DNA of 64,000 nt from Bacteroides sp. (GTDB lineage Bacteria; Bacteroidota; Bacteroidia; Bacteroidales; Bacteroidaceae). Position numbers and translations under genes: made by a program. The stretch spans positions 152,239 to 216,238 of the forward strand of contig NZ_JAQVBV010000006.1 of NCBI RefSeq assembly GCF_028690125.1, written 5' to 3'. The first letter of the stretch is position 1. Each line of letters opens with the position of its first letter. This document shows, piece by piece, positions 32,468-42,867 of this stretch. The notes below the pieces were generated by a model. The model searched no databases, was not told where the DNA came from, and worked only from the letters and a program-made list of their open reading frames with translations.

Positions 32468-33700
32468 ATGAAATATAAATTATTGGTTCTTGATGTAGAC
32501 GGAACACTTCTCAATGAGACAAAAGAAATTAGTAAGCGCACACTTGCCGCTTTGCTGAAAGTGCAGCAGATGGGAGTTCGCATTGTATTAGCATCCGGCA
32601 GACCCACTTATGGAGTGATGCCATTAGCTAAGGCTCTTGAGTTGGGAAACTATGGGGGGTATATCCTGTCTTACAACGGTTGTCAAATTATTAATGCACA
32701 AAATGGAGAGTTACTGTTTGAACGACGGATCAATCCTGAGATGCTGCCTTATCTCGAAAAGAAAGCACGTAAAAATGGATTCGCTTTATTTACTTATCAC
32801 GATGATACTCTTATAACGAACTCACCGGAGAATGAACATATTCAAAGTGAAGCCCGGCTCAATAATCTGCGAGTAATAAGGGAAGAAGAGTTTTCAACCG
32901 CTATTGATTTTGCTCCTTGCAAATGTATGTTGGTAAGCGACGATGAAGAAGCATTAGTAAGTTTGGAAGATCATTGGAAAAGACGGTTGAATGGAGCTTT
33001 GGATGTTTTCCGTTCTGAACCTTATTTTCTTGAGGTTGTCCCTTGTTCCATTGATAAGGCCAATACACTGGGAGTTCTATTGGAACAGCTGGAGATGAAT
33101 CGTGAGGAAGTGATAGCGATAGGTGACGGAGTATGTGATGTTACTATGATTCAGCTCGCCGGATTGGGAGTTGCGATGGGACATTCACAGGATTCGGTGA
33201 AAGCTTGTGCTGATTATGTGACGGCTTCGAATGAAGAAGACGGAGTTGCTATTGCTGTGGAGAAAGTTATTCTGGAAGAAATTCGTACGACAGAAATTCC
33301 TCTTGATGAATTGAATGCACGGGCGCGCCATGCATTGATGGGAAATCTGGGTATTCAATACACCTATGCTGCTGAAGACAGGGTGGAAGCCACAATGCCG
33401 GTCGATCATCGTACCCGGCAGCCTTTTGGCATTTTACATGGTGGAGCTACGCTTGCATTGGCAGAAACAGTTGCCGGACTTGGCTCAATGATTCTTTGTC
33501 AGCCGGATGAGATTGTTGTTGGTATGCAAGTCAGCGGAAATCATATATCTTCCGCACACGAAGGTGATACTGTTCGTGCAGTAGGAACCATTGTACATAA
33601 AGGACGTTCTTCTCACGTATGGAATGTCGATGTATTTACTTCAACTAATAAATTGGTATCTTCCATACGGGTGGTAAACAGTGTTATGAAAAAGAGATGA
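32468..33700 (+). CDS. HAD-IIB phosphatase fused to hotdog thioesterase (DHNA-CoA hydrolase-like)
   Basis: Two-domain protein of 410 residues. Residues 1-265 are a Cof-type HAD hydrolase: DVDGTLLNE (nucleophile Asp9), VLASGRPTYGVMPLA, then IGDGVCDVTMIQLAGLGVAMG. Residues 285-410 are a PaaI/YdiI-like hotdog domain with FGILHGGATLALAETVAG (His324-Gly-Gly, Glu333), VSGNHISSAHEGDTV and HKGRSSHVWNVDVF, close to the DHNA-CoA thioesterase YdiI/MenI. Its TGA overlaps the menF ATG (ATGA), so the hotdog half plausibly supplies the DHNA-CoA hydrolysis step of menaquinone synthesis. The role of the HAD half is unknown. Confidence 0.88.
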   Translation: MKYKLLVLDVDGTLLNETKEISKRTLAALLKVQQMGVRIVLASGRPTYGVMPLAKALELGNYGGYILSYNGCQIINAQNGELLFERRINPEMLPYLEKKARKNGFALFTYHDDTLITNSPENEHIQSEARLNNLRVIREEEFSTAIDFAPCKCMLVSDDEEALVSLEDHWKRRLNGALDVFRSEPYFLEVVPCSIDKANTLGVLLEQLEMNREEVIAIGDGVCDVTMIQLAGLGVAMGHSQDSVKACADYVTASNEEDGVAIAVEKVILEEIRTTEIPLDELNARARHALMGNLGIQYTYAAEDRVEATMPVDHRTRQPFGILHGGATLALAETVAGLGSMILCQPDEIVVGMQVSGNHISSAHEGDTVRAVGTIVHKGRSSHVWNVDVFTSTNKLVSSIRVVNSVMKKR

Positions 33701-34791
33701 CCGACGAAGATATAAGGAGCTTGACAACTATTGATACATTTATTCAGCGGAAACAGTCGTTTGCCATTTATCGTATTCCGGGAGAAAGGTATCCTCGTTT
33801 TTTAACACAAACGACCGGGGCTATCCGCCTAATTTATAACGTGAAGGATTTGGATGGACAAAGAGGGTTTGTAATCGCTCCCTTTCATGTGAATGAGGTA
33901 TGTCCGATTGTATTGATACAATCGGATCAGGCAGGACAGCCTTTACCTGTTGAAGATGGAATGGATGACTCAATATTGCTTTCGAAAGAAGAATCCTTTT
34001 TACTTCCTTATTCCGAAGAATATGCGGCGTGTTTTCATACGTTTATTGAAGCATTAAATAGTAAAACTTTTGAGAAATTGGTGCTTTCCCGTTGTCTGAC
34101 CATTAAGAGAACTCCTGAGTTTTCTCCATTGGCTGCTTTCCGAGCAGCTTGCCGACGCTATGTACATTCATATATATACTTATGCTATACTCCTCAAACA
34201 GGAATATGGTTGGGAAGTACTCCTGAGATTATATTATCAGGGGAGAAGGAAGAATGGAATACGGTAGCTTTGGCAGGAACCCAACCTTTGCAAGATGGAA
34301 AACTTCCACAAGTATGGGATGAGAAGAACCGGAAAGAGCAAAATTATGTGACCTCTTACATCCGCCATCAACTTCTTTCGTTGGGAATTCAAGCTTCAGA
34401 AAACGGACCCTATCCGGCTTATGCCGGTACTTTGTCTCATCTGAAAACAGATTTTCAATTTTCGTTGAAAAATAACAAAACTTTGGGAGAACTTTTGAAT
34501 GTATTACATCCCACACCTGCCGTTTGCGGACTTCCCAAAGAAGAAGCTTATCGCTTTATATTAAAGAATGAAGGTTATGACCGTAGCTATTATTCGGGAT
34601 TTATTGGATGGCTGGACCCGGATGGGCGGACAGATTTATATGTGAACCTGCGTTGTATGCAGATTGATAAAGAGACTTTGACGTTTTATGCCGGAGGTGG
34701 GCTTTTAGCTTCGTCAGAATTGAATGACGAATGGCAGGAGACGGAAAAAAAGTTACAAACTATGCGTAGGCTCGCACCCGTTCTTCCCTGA
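33697..34791 (+). CDS. menF: Isochorismate synthase
   Basis: Chorismate-binding enzyme of 364 residues converting chorismate to isochorismate, first committed step of menaquinone synthesis. The N-terminal region is short. The catalytic core has LVLSRCLTIKR, GSTPEIILSG, TVALAGTQPLQ, ELLNVLHPTPAVCGLPKEEA, YYSGFIGW and FYAGGGLLASSELNDEWQETEKKL, all signatures of the family. It overlaps the HAD-hotdog gene by four bases and precedes menD by 117 bases; no separate promoter is evident in that gap. Confidence 0.95.
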   Translation: MTDEDIRSLTTIDTFIQRKQSFAIYRIPGERYPRFLTQTTGAIRLIYNVKDLDGQRGFVIAPFHVNEVCPIVLIQSDQAGQPLPVEDGMDDSILLSKEESFLLPYSEEYAACFHTFIEALNSKTFEKLVLSRCLTIKRTPEFSPLAAFRAACRRYVHSYIYLCYTPQTGIWLGSTPEIILSGEKEEWNTVALAGTQPLQDGKLPQVWDEKNRKEQNYVTSYIRHQLLSLGIQASENGPYPAYAGTLSHLKTDFQFSLKNNKTLGELLNVLHPTPAVCGLPKEEAYRFILKNEGYDRSYYSGFIGWLDPDGRTDLYVNLRCMQIDKETLTFYAGGGLLASSELNDEWQETEKKLQTMRRLAPVLP

Positions 34792-34908
34792 AAAAAGATC
34801 GAAACCTTTCTAAGTGATAGAAGAAGATTAGTCATAAAAGAGCATTCTGGTGGACGGAGTAAGCGAGTGATAAAAGAATAAGTAAGTTTAGTAATAATTG
34901 GTATTCCT

Positions 34909-36576
34909 ATGTATACAGACAAGAAAAATATACTTCAATTAGTTGCGCTATTAGAAGCGCATGGGATTACAAAAGTAGTTTTATGCCCGGGTAGCCGTAA
35001 TGCACCTATTGTACATACTTTATCTACCCATCCGAATTTCACTTGTTATTCGATGACTGATGAGCGAAGTGCCGGTTATTTTGCTATTGGACTTACTTTG
35101 AATGGTGGCCGTCCGGCTGCTATTTGTTGTACTTCGGGCACGGCGTTACTAAATCTTCATCCTGCTGTGGCTGAAGCATATTACCAGAATATTCCTTTAG
35201 TGGTAATTTCTGCAGACCGTCCCGCTGCCTGGATCGGACAGATGGATGGACAAACATTGCCACAACCTGATGTTTTCCGGACATTAGTAAAGAAGTCTGT
35301 GAATCTTCCGGAGATTCATTCGGAAGAGGATGAATGGTATTGTAATCGTCTGATAAATGAGGCTCTGTTGGAGACAAATCATCATGGAAAAGGTCCGGTA
35401 CATATAAATATCCCTATTAATGAACCTCTTTTTCAATTTACTATAGATTCACTTCCGGAAGTTCGGGTTATTACTCGTTATCAGGGATTAAATGTTTATG
35501 ATCGGAATTATAATGATCTGATTGACCGCTTGAATAAGTACAACAAGCGAATGGTGATTGTCGGTCAGATGAATCTTATTTATCTTTTTGAAAAAAAACA
35601 CACCAAGTTATTATACAGACATTTTGCGTGGCTCACAGAACATATAGGCAATCAAACGATTCCCGGTATCCCAGTGAAGAATTTTGATGCTGCAATTTAT
35701 GCAATACCAGAAGATAAGATAGATCAGATGACTCCTGAACTTTTGATAACTTATGGAGGACATATTGTTTCAAAACGATTGAAGAAGTTCTTGCGTCAGC
35801 ACCCACCTAAAGAGCATTGGCACGTTTCGCCAAATGGAGAAGTCATCGACTTGTATGGCTCTTTGACTACCATTATTGAGATGGACCCTTTCGAATTTCT
35901 GGAGAAGATTGCAGGATTCCTGGATAACCGTACTCCCGGATATCCTCTTGTATGGGAAAACTATTGTAAGACGATTCCCGAACCCGATTTTGCCTATTCG
36001 GAAATGTCTGCTATAGGAGCAATGATTAAATCCTTACCGGAATCTTGTGCCTTGCATTTGGCAAATAGTTCTGTTGTCCGTTATGCACAATTGTACTCCA
36101 TTCCTTCTACCATTGAAGTATGTTGCAATCGGGGAACAAGCGGTATCGAAGGTTCTCTTTCTACTGCTGTTGGCTATGCCACTTGTTCAGATAAGCTGAA
36201 CTTTATAGCTATTGGAGACTTGAGCTTTTTCTATGATATGAATGCTTTATGGAATAACAATTTGCGTCCTAATTTACGTATTCTGTTATTAAACAATGGA
36301 GGAGGGGAGATATTTCATACATTGCCCGGATTGGATATGTCAGGAACTTCACACAAATTTATCACTGCTACTCATAAAACATCGGCTAAAGGATGGGCAG
36401 AAGAGCGAGGATTTCTCTATCAACGGGTAGAAAATGACGAACAATTGACAGAGGCAATGAAAGTTTTCACTCAACCGGAGGCTATGGAGCAACCAGTCTT
36501 AATGGAAGTCTTTACGAATAAAAATAAGGATGCGCGTATTTTGAAAGATTATTATCATCAATTAAAACAAAAATAG
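34909..36576 (+). CDS. menD: SEPHCHC synthase (menaquinone biosynthesis)
   Basis: Thiamine-diphosphate enzyme of 555 residues that joins isochorismate with 2-oxoglutarate. Motifs are [24 protein letters not shown] with the TPP-activating Glu nearby, [49 protein letters not shown] and the TPP/Mg loop [17 protein letters not shown]. Full family length. Followed by menB after three bases. Confidence 0.97.
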   Translation: MYTDKKNILQLVALLEAHGITKVVLCPGSRNAPIVHTLSTHPNFTCYSMTDERSAGYFAIGLTLNGGRPAAICCTSGTALLNLHPAVAEAYYQNIPLVVISADRPAAWIGQMDGQTLPQPDVFRTLVKKSVNLPEIHSEEDEWYCNRLINEALLETNHHGKGPVHINIPINEPLFQFTIDSLPEVRVITRYQGLNVYDRNYNDLIDRLNKYNKRMVIVGQMNLIYLFEKKHTKLLYRHFAWLTEHIGNQTIPGIPVKNFDAAIYAIPEDKIDQMTPELLITYGGHIVSKRLKKFLRQHPPKEHWHVSPNGEVIDLYGSLTTIIEMDPFEFLEKIAGFLDNRTPGYPLVWENYCKTIPEPDFAYSEMSAIGAMIKSLPESCALHLANSSVVRYAQLYSIPSTIEVCCNRGTSGIEGSLSTAVGYATCSDKLNFIAIGDLSFFYDMNALWNNNLRPNLRILLLNNGGGEIFHTLPGLDMSGTSHKFITATHKTSAKGWAEERGFLYQRVENDEQLTEAMKVFTQPEAMEQPVLMEVFTNKNKDARILKDYYHQLKQK

Positions 36577-36579
36577 ATT

Positions 36580-37404
36580 ATGTCACAACAAAGGGAATGG
36601 ACTACTATCAGGGAATATGAAGATATTCTTTTTGATTATTATAATGGAATTGGCCGTATAACTATCAATCGCGAACGTTATCGGAATGCGTTTACTCCGA
36701 CTACTACAGCCGAGATGAGTGATGCACTCCGTATTTGTCGAGAAGAAGCCGATATTGATGTAATTGTGATTACGGGAGCAGGTGATAAGGCTTTTTGTTC
36801 CGGAGGTGATCAGAACGTAAAAGGACGCGGCGGTTATATTGGAAAAGATGGTATACCTCGTTTGAGCGTGTTGGATGTACAGAAACAAATCCGAAGTATT
36901 CCGAAACCAGTGATTGCGGCAGTGAATGGATTTGCTATAGGTGGAGGTCATGTACTCCATGTTGTATGTGATTTATCTATTGCTTCGGAAAATGCTATTT
37001 TCGGGCAAACAGGTCCTCGCGTCGGCAGTTTTGATGCGGGATTCGGAGCTTCTTATCTAGCTAGGGTAGTCGGTCAGAAGAAAGCACGTGAAATTTGGTT
37101 CCTTTGTCGTAAATACAATGCTCAGGAGGCTTTGGATATGGGGTTGGTAAATAAAGTAGTTCCTCTGGATCAGTTGGAAGATGAATACGTACAATGGGCG
37201 GAAGAAATGATGTTGCTCAGTCCGTTGGCTTTGCGTATGATTAAAGCCGGTTTGAATGCAGAATTAGATGGACAGTCCGGTATTCAGGAATTAGCGGGTG
37301 ACGCAACTCTGCTTTACTACTTAACTGATGAGGCTCAGGAAGGAAAGAATGCATTTTTGGAGAAACGTAAACCGAACTTTAAGCAATATCCCAAATTTCC
37401 TTAA
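36580..37404 (+). CDS. menB: 1,4-dihydroxy-2-naphthoyl-CoA synthase
   Basis: Crotonase-fold enzyme of 274 residues that cyclises o-succinylbenzoyl-CoA to DHNA-CoA. Signatures include [73 protein letters not shown] and the C-terminal [21 protein letters not shown] that completes the neighbouring active site. It lies between menD and menC with short gaps. Confidence 0.97.
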   Translation: MSQQREWTTIREYEDILFDYYNGIGRITINRERYRNAFTPTTTAEMSDALRICREEADIDVIVITGAGDKAFCSGGDQNVKGRGGYIGKDGIPRLSVLDVQKQIRSIPKPVIAAVNGFAIGGGHVLHVVCDLSIASENAIFGQTGPRVGSFDAGFGASYLARVVGQKKAREIWFLCRKYNAQEALDMGLVNKVVPLDQLEDEYVQWAEEMMLLSPLALRMIKAGLNAELDGQSGIQELAGDATLLYYLTDEAQEGKNAFLEKRKPNFKQYPKFP

Positions 37405-37434
37405 ACTAACATTCGAATTTGCGCATTTGGTAAA

Positions 37435-38460
37435 ATGGATTGCAAAATTGACATAATTCCCCGGTTGCTTCATTTTAAACAACCAGCGGGTACTTCACGA
37501 GGAACATATACAACTCGAAAAGTTTGGTATCTTCATTTCACTTCTTCTGAATTCCCCAATCGGATAGGAATAGGTGAATGTGCTCCTTTGCCTGATTTAA
37601 GTTGTGATGCTCTTCCTGGTTACGAGCAAATTCTGGCTGATTCATGTCGAATGGTAGAAAGACAAGGCGGAAGGTTGGATATAGAATCCTTGCGTAATTA
37701 TCCTTCGATCCTTTTTGGCTTGGAAACAGCTACCAGGCATTTTTTTGTAGGTGATTGGGCTTTGTGGGATACTGAGTTTTCTCGCGGAGAAATTGGAATT
37801 CCTATCAACGGTCTGATCTGGATGGGCGATTCTAAGAAGATGCTTGAACAGATTGAGAAAAAGATGAAAATCGGATTCCGCTGTATTAAACTAAAAATAG
37901 GCGCGATTAATTTTGAAGAAGAATTGGCCTTGCTCCGTCATATCCGTACTCACTTTTCTGCACAGGAGATAGAGTTGCGTGTGGATGCAAACGGAGCTTT
38001 CTCACCGGCTGATGCAATGGAAAAGCTGAAACGGCTGTCTGAACTTGACTTGCATTCTATCGAACAACCTATTCGTGCGGGACAGTGGGAAGAAATGGCT
38101 CGTTTAACTTCCCAATCTCCTTTGCCGATAGCTTTGGATGAAGAATTGATAGGTTGCAATACTATAGAGAAAAAAAACGAACTTCTTTCTGTTATTCAAC
38201 CACAATACATCATTCTCAAACCTTCTCTTCATGGTGGAATGATTGGTGGAGGAGAATGGATTGCAGAAGCTGAAAAACAGCAGATAGGCTGGTGGATTAC
38301 CTCTGCTTTGGAATCGAATATAGGTTTGAATGCTATTGCACAATGGTGTGCCATTTTTCAAAATCCATTGCCGCAAGGGTTAGGGACTGGTTTACTCTTT
38401 ACGGATAATGTGGAGATGCCACTTGAAATAAGAAAAGATTGTCTGTGGTTTTGTAAATGA
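37435..38460 (+). CDS. menC: o-Succinylbenzoate synthase
   Basis: Enolase-superfamily dehydratase of 341 residues. Visible are IGECAPLPDLSCDAL at the N-terminal cap, the catalytic CIKLKIG, metal-ligand Asp in LRVDANGAFSP, Glu in HSIEQPI, Asp in ALDEELIG, and the second lysine in YIILKPSL. It removes water from SHCHC to give o-succinylbenzoate. Its TGA overlaps the menE ATG by four bases. Confidence 0.95.
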   Translation: MDCKIDIIPRLLHFKQPAGTSRGTYTTRKVWYLHFTSSEFPNRIGIGECAPLPDLSCDALPGYEQILADSCRMVERQGGRLDIESLRNYPSILFGLETATRHFFVGDWALWDTEFSRGEIGIPINGLIWMGDSKKMLEQIEKKMKIGFRCIKLKIGAINFEEELALLRHIRTHFSAQEIELRVDANGAFSPADAMEKLKRLSELDLHSIEQPIRAGQWEEMARLTSQSPLPIALDEELIGCNTIEKKNELLSVIQPQYIILKPSLHGGMIGGGEWIAEAEKQQIGWWITSALESNIGLNAIAQWCAIFQNPLPQGLGTGLLFTDNVEMPLEIRKDCLWFCK

Positions 38461-39560
38461 TGATATTCGATCGAAAAGAACAAAAGTTGCTGCTTGACGG
38501 GAGAAAGTATACTTCCAATGATATTAGCAAGCTGATAGTAGGGGGGGGGAAGGCCTTTTCTCCTGCTGTTTGGGAATTATTGCTTTTCTTGAATAAATGG
38601 TTCGATGATTCCACTACTATTGTAGTACATACTTCCGGATCTACGGGTACGCCGAAAGAATTGCTAGTTCGTAAAGACCAAATGATGCAAAGTGCACGTC
38701 TGACTTGTGAGTATTTGAACTTACAGCCAGGTGATACAGCTTTGCTTTGTATGAACCTTTGTTATATTGGAGCGATGATGGTAGTGGTACGTTCTTTGGT
38801 TGCGGGTTTGAATTTGATTGTTCGTCCGGCTTCCGGCCATCCATTGGCAGATGTGAAGGAACCATTGAAGTTTGCAGCTATGGTTCCTTTACAAGTGTAT
38901 AATACTCTTCAGGTTACAGAGGAACGGCAACAGTTGGAGCAAATTGATATCTTAATTATAGGTGGAGGAGCGGTAGACAATACTTTAGCAAATGAAATAA
39001 AGAACCTTCCCGGAGCTGTTTATTCTACTTATGGCATGACGGAAACTCTTTCTCATATCGCTCTTCGGCGGCTTAATGGAGCGTTTGCTTCGGAGCATTA
39101 TTATCCTTTCAATTCGGTGAAGCTTTCTTTATCTTCGGAAAATACATTGGTCATTGAGGCTCCATTGGTCTGTGATAATATTTTGCAGACCAATGATATA
39201 GCATATATTCATTTGGATGGCAGCTTTACAATCTTAGGTAGGAAAGATAATGTAATAAATAGTGGTGGTATTAAAATACAAGCAGAGCAAGTGGAGAAGA
39301 AGCTCCATTCGTTGTTCTCAGGCTCGTTTGTTATTACTTGTGTACCGGATAGCCGTTTGGGGCAAGCGGTGACTTTATTAACAGAGGTACAATTGAATAT
39401 AACAGAATTAAAGGATAAAATAAAGACAATATTGCCTCCTTATTATTGTCCTAAATATATTTATATTGTAAAGCAAATTCCGCAAACGGAAAATGGGAAA
39501 ATAAATCGTATAGGTTGCCGTAATTTGGCACAAAAGTTATTATTGTCGCAGAATATATAG
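38457..39560 (+). CDS. menE: o-Succinylbenzoate-CoA ligase
   Basis: AMP-forming acyl-CoA synthetase of 367 residues, shorter than the usual 450-480 because the N-terminal part is reduced, as in other Bacteroidetes MenE. It keeps the P-loop HTSGSTGTPKELLVRK, STYGMTETLSHIALR, and the hinge and C-terminal motifs LGRKDNVINSGGIKIQAEQVE and PQTENGKINRIG with the catalytic Lys. It activates o-succinylbenzoate for MenB. Last gene of the operon; a terminator follows. Confidence 0.93.
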   Translation: MMIFDRKEQKLLLDGRKYTSNDISKLIVGGGKAFSPAVWELLLFLNKWFDDSTTIVVHTSGSTGTPKELLVRKDQMMQSARLTCEYLNLQPGDTALLCMNLCYIGAMMVVVRSLVAGLNLIVRPASGHPLADVKEPLKFAAMVPLQVYNTLQVTEERQQLEQIDILIIGGGAVDNTLANEIKNLPGAVYSTYGMTETLSHIALRRLNGAFASEHYYPFNSVKLSLSSENTLVIEAPLVCDNILQTNDIAYIHLDGSFTILGRKDNVINSGGIKIQAEQVEKKLHSLFSGSFVITCVPDSRLGQAVTLLTEVQLNITELKDKIKTILPPYYCPKYIYIVKQIPQTENGKINRIGCRNLAQKLLLSQNI

Positions 39561-39653
39561 AAGATCATAGTAAGAACAGTAGTAGGGTAGTTATACATCC
39601 ATGCGTAATCGGATATATAATGAAAGTGACTGAAAGATTTGAGAGAAGAGAAA

Positions 39654-39687
39654 AAGGGGCTGTCTTCTATTCGTTTGACAGTCCCTT
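39654..39687. terminator. Terminator between menE and dps
   Basis: AAGGGGCTGTC (39654-39664) pairs with GACAGTCCCTT (39677-39687), one G-T pair, with A-rich flanks on the left and T-rich on the right, so it can end transcripts from both sides. Confidence 0.75.
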
Positions 39688-39725
39688 AACTTTAAATTTA
39701 TTTTCTAAATGAACTAAGTGGATTC

Positions 39726-40202
39726 TTACTTACTATTATAAGCAGTCAGCATCCAAACCAGTTTTTCCTGTTCTTTCAGATAATCGCTCATCATTGAAAC
39801 TGTTACTTCATCTCCAGCTTGCGAAGCAATAGATAGAATCTTACGTTCTTCACCAATCAAATAACTGATAGATTGCAGGATATTTTCTAAAGCCTGTTCA
39901 CCGTTGCTTACTTTATCCACTTCGTTGATATTCGCTACTTTTAGATAGTCACTGAACTTATTTGCAGGAGTACCACCCAACATAAGGATACGTTCTGCAA
40001 TCTCGTCTACTTTTTCTGCAGTATCATCATACATCTTTTCGAATTGACTGTGAAGTACAAAGAATTCATGTCCTTTGATATTCCAATGGAAACCACGAAG
40101 GTTAGTGTAATACACTTGGAAGTCAGCTAAAAGTTGTTGCAAAGATACTACTACGTTGTTTGCTCCTGATTCATTCAATTTGATTAATGCTAAAGTTTTC
40201 AT
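39726..40202 (-). CDS. dps: Dps family ferritin-like DNA-protection protein
   Basis: Ferritin-like protein of 158 residues that forms a dodecamer, oxidises Fe(II) with peroxide and stores it. Ferroxidase residues lie in LRGFHWNIKGHEFFVLHSQFE and MYDDTAEKVDEIAERI. It is transcribed away from oxyR with 160 bases between, and has a good promoter. In Bacteroides dps is an OxyR target, which this arrangement agrees with. Confidence 0.95.
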   Translation of the reverse strand: MKTLALIKLNESGANNVVVSLQQLLADFQVYYTNLRGFHWNIKGHEFFVLHSQFEKMYDDTAEKVDEIAERILMLGGTPANKFSDYLKVANINEVDKVSNGEQALENILQSISYLIGEERKILSIASQAGDEVTVSMMSDYLKEQEKLVWMLTAYNSK

Positions 40203-40253
40203 GTTCTTTTCGTTTTTAATGATTTATACTTGTTTTTATTTTTTTCTGTACGA

Positions 40254-40304
40254 CAAAGATAAGGCGGAAAATGCTTCGTGTCAAACTGAAAATTTCTATC
40301 TTTG
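40254..40304. promoter_or_regulatory. Divergent promoters of dps and oxyR
   Basis: For dps (minus) TATCTTTG is the complement of 40254-40261, and TTTG the complement of 40282-40285 (spacer 20). For oxyR (plus) TATCTTTG lies at 40297-40304. The two promoters overlap within about 50 bases, so OxyR bound here could control both. Confidence 0.75.
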
Positions 40305-40362
40305 CATAGATGATTTCTATGAGACGGTAAATGTTGATAGATAATTTAATTAGATTAAATAT

Positions 40363-41289
40363 ATGACGATACAACAACTGGAGTATATCTTAGCAGTGGA
40401 TCAGTTCCGGCATTTTGCGCGTGCAGCAGAGTATTGCCGTGTGACACAACCAACTTTAAGTGCTATGATTCAGAAACTGGAAGATGAATTGGGAGTCAAG
40501 TTATTCGACAGAACAGTCCAACCGGTTTGCCCGACGGCTATCGGAGAAAAAGTGATTAGTCAGGCACGGATTATCCTTGCACAGGCTGCACAAGTAAAGG
40601 AAATTATTAGTGAGGAGAAGCAGACGCTAACAGGTGTATTCCGTCTGGGAGTATTGCCCACTATTGCTCCTTATCTATTACCCCGTTTCTTTCCTCAACT
40701 AATGGAAAAGTATCCGGAACTGGATATTCGTGTTACGGAGATGAAGACGCAGGATATTCAACAAGCACTACATTCCGGGGATATTGATGCGGGAATCATT
40801 GCTAATAAACTGGAAGATTCTTTTTTGACGGAAGAAACTTTGTTTTATGAGCAGTTTTATGGATATGTATCACGCAAAGAGCCATTATCCAAGCATGATG
40901 TTATTCGTACATCCGATATTACGGGTGAACGTCTTTGGCTACTGGATGAAGGACATTGTTTTCGTGATCAGCTCATTCGTTTTTGCCAGATAGAGGCTGT
41001 AAAAGTTAGCCAAATGGCATATCATTTGGGAAGTATGGAAACTTTTATGAGAATGGTAGAAAGTGGGAAAGGAATTACTTTTATTCCCGAATTAGCTGTG
41101 GCACAACTGTCCGAAGAACAAAATGAGCTTGTGCGCCCTTTTGCTATTCCCCGTCCTACCCGCCAAATAGTATTAGTGACAAGCAAGGATTTTATACGGT
41201 ATAGTTTGCTGAATGTATTAAAAGAAGAGATACAGGCTGCAGTTCCTAAGGATATGCTGTCTTTACAGTCTGTTCAGTATTTACTTTAA
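40363..41289 (+). CDS. oxyR: Hydrogen-peroxide-sensing LysR-type regulator OxyR
   Basis: LysR-family regulator of 308 residues. The N-terminal HTH is in FARAAEYCRVTQPTLSAMIQKLE; the C-terminal sensing domain has LDEGHCFRDQLIRFCQIE with Cys199 and Cys208, the same positions as the redox pair of E. coli OxyR. It controls catalase, Dps, Ahp and related genes under oxygen or peroxide stress. Divergent from dps. Confidence 0.96.
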   Translation: MTIQQLEYILAVDQFRHFARAAEYCRVTQPTLSAMIQKLEDELGVKLFDRTVQPVCPTAIGEKVISQARIILAQAAQVKEIISEEKQTLTGVFRLGVLPTIAPYLLPRFFPQLMEKYPELDIRVTEMKTQDIQQALHSGDIDAGIIANKLEDSFLTEETLFYEQFYGYVSRKEPLSKHDVIRTSDITGERLWLLDEGHCFRDQLIRFCQIEAVKVSQMAYHLGSMETFMRMVESGKGITFIPELAVAQLSEEQNELVRPFAIPRPTRQIVLVTSKDFIRYSLLNVLKEEIQAAVPKDMLSLQSVQYLL

Positions 41290-41331
41290 GAAGTTTGATC
41301 GAAATAGTTTCATTGATTCTTTTAAATAATT

Positions 41332-41367
41332 AGAGGGCGATTGTTATCACAACAATCGCCCTCTTTC
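41332..41367. terminator. Bidirectional terminator after oxyR
   Basis: AGAGGGCGATTGTT (41332-41345) pairs perfectly with AACAATCGCCCTCT (41351-41364) over ATCAC, with TTT after it. It separates oxyR from the converging NigD-like gene. Confidence 0.85.
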
Positions 41368-41418
41368 ACATATATATATTACAAATTATAAATAAGGGTG
41401 TTTTTCGGGCACTTTGAT

Positions 41419-42135
41419 TTATTTTTCTGAAGGAAACTTCACTTCGTAGAACTTCACTCCGTTATAAATAGTATTAACACGGATTCTCAGTCCTTTCTTT
41501 CCTTCTATTTGTTCTTTTATTTTATCCAGTTTGAATGATACATATCCTTCACCCAAATGTTCGGGATAATCACCTTCGTTGTTGTGACGGAATTCCAAAT
41601 CGATATAATTGTTGTCGGTATCTGTTGTGGATTTTTTGTCCGATGGATTGATAACCAGATTCAGGAAATGCTTTTTATCATTCTGATGCGTTCCATAATA
41701 CTGGAATTCGATAGTCAGATATTTATTATCCTGTGTAATCCACATATATGTAGTATTGATATTATTATCCCCGATATTCTCTTCTGTATTTTCACCTTCA
41801 CCCATGGTGACAATCTCTTTCGTCAATATCTCCTGAATACGCTTCACTTCTATATTATAGTCATATCCATTCACAGGTTCATCCAATTCTTTGAATATAA
41901 CAAAAGCACGTTGTCCGTTTTCATATGTTTTGCTTCCCATTTCTTGGGGATTACCTGGATACATCGTTTTTCCATTGTCCAGAGTAAAATACAAATCTTT
42001 GCTGTCTTGAGTCGTATTAATAGTGCTGATAACCAATTGATCATTACGGGAGTCATCGTCATCATTACACGACTGCAAAAATGGTATAGTGGCTATCGTA
42101 GCAAAGATAAATGCAATGAACTTTAAATTCTTCAT
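41419..42135 (-). CDS. NigD-like lipoprotein
   Basis: Lipoprotein of 238 residues from the ATG at 42135; the longer frame to 42261 adds a stretch without a signal peptide. Signal peptide with lipobox [11 protein letters not shown] (Cys about 23) and an Asp-rich linker. The mature part resembles NigD N- and C-terminal domains ([51 protein letters not shown]). NigD proteins are named after the bacteriocin-linked nigACBD operon, but most members have unknown roles. Confidence 0.78.
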   Translation of the reverse strand: MKNLKFIAFIFATIATIPFLQSCNDDDDSRNDQLVISTINTTQDSKDLYFTLDNGKTMYPGNPQEMGSKTYENGQRAFVIFKELDEPVNGYDYNIEVKRIQEILTKEIVTMGEGENTEENIGDNNINTTYMWITQDNKYLTIEFQYYGTHQNDKKHFLNLVINPSDKKSTTDTDNNYIDLEFRHNNEGDYPEHLGEGYVSFKLDKIKEQIEGKKGLRIRVNTIYNGVKFYEVKFPSEK

Positions 42136-42249
42136 ATACTTTGTAAGTTTTAGATTTGTATTACTACTTATCATTTTGTATTTGCAAAATGCTGGAGAAT
42201 AGTAAATATTGCATTTGAATATGTTAAAGAAACAAAAGTTGGAAAAGAG

Positions 42250-42280
42250 TTGTTCTCTCAATGCAGTATTTCTATCTTTG
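42250..42280 (+). promoter_or_regulatory. Promoter of the ECF sigma factor gene
   Basis: TATCTTTG (42273-42280) is a perfect -7 box, with TTG at 42250-42252 about 20 bases upstream. It lies 32 bases before the ATG at 42313. Confidence 0.7.
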
Positions 42281-42312
42281 TTGCATTTTTAAATAAACAC
42301 GTGTATAAGCGA

Positions 42313-42861
42313 ATGGAAGAATTTGAGTTGTCAGAACAATGTAGGCAAGGCAATAACCAAGCCCGCAAAGAACTGTATGAGCAGTATGCGGGGCGTATGC
42401 TTGGTGTCTGCCTACGCTATGCGGGTGATCGGGATACAGCTCAGGATCTGCTTCATGATGGCTTTCTGAAAATATTCGATTCTTTTGATAAATTCACCTG
42501 GCGGGGTGAAGGTTCCTTACGAGCGTGGATGGAGAGAGTTATGGTTAATACAGTTTTGCAATACCTTCGCAAGAATGATGTAATCAATCAATCGGCAACT
42601 TTGGAGGAAGTACCGGAAGTTTATGAAGAACCGGAAGCCTCGGCTGTTGAATTGATTCCGCAAAGTGTACTAATACAATTCGTCAAAGAATTACCCGCCG
42701 GATATCGTACTGTGTTCAATCTTTATACATTCGAAGATAAATCACATAAAGAAATTGCACAGTTATTAGGTATTAATGAGAAATCATCAGCTTCCCAACT
42801 ATTTCGCGCAAAGAATGTGTTGGCTAAAAAGGTAAAAGAATGGTTAATGAATAACGGATAG
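42313..42861 (+). CDS. ECF-type sigma-70 factor
   Basis: RNA polymerase sigma factor of 182 residues from ATG 42313, preferred over the upstream frame because the promoter lies between them. Region 2 is in YEQYAGRMLGVCLRYAGDRD, AQDLLHDGFLKIFDSFDKF and the -10 recognition helix GSLRAWMERVMVNTVLQYLR; region 4 is in LPAGYRTVFNLYTFEDKSHK, EIAQLLGINEKSSASQLFRA. It is six bases upstream of its presumed membrane partner. Confidence 0.92.
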   Translation: MEEFELSEQCRQGNNQARKELYEQYAGRMLGVCLRYAGDRDTAQDLLHDGFLKIFDSFDKFTWRGEGSLRAWMERVMVNTVLQYLRKNDVINQSATLEEVPEVYEEPEASAVELIPQSVLIQFVKELPAGYRTVFNLYTFEDKSHKEIAQLLGINEKSSASQLFRAKNVLAKKVKEWLMNNG

Positions 42862-42867
42862 ACAGAG

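Noticed and set aside
42136..42261. Longer NigD-like protein from the upstream ATG
   Set aside because: It would place 42 residues before the signal peptide and overlap the divergent sigma factor promoter region.
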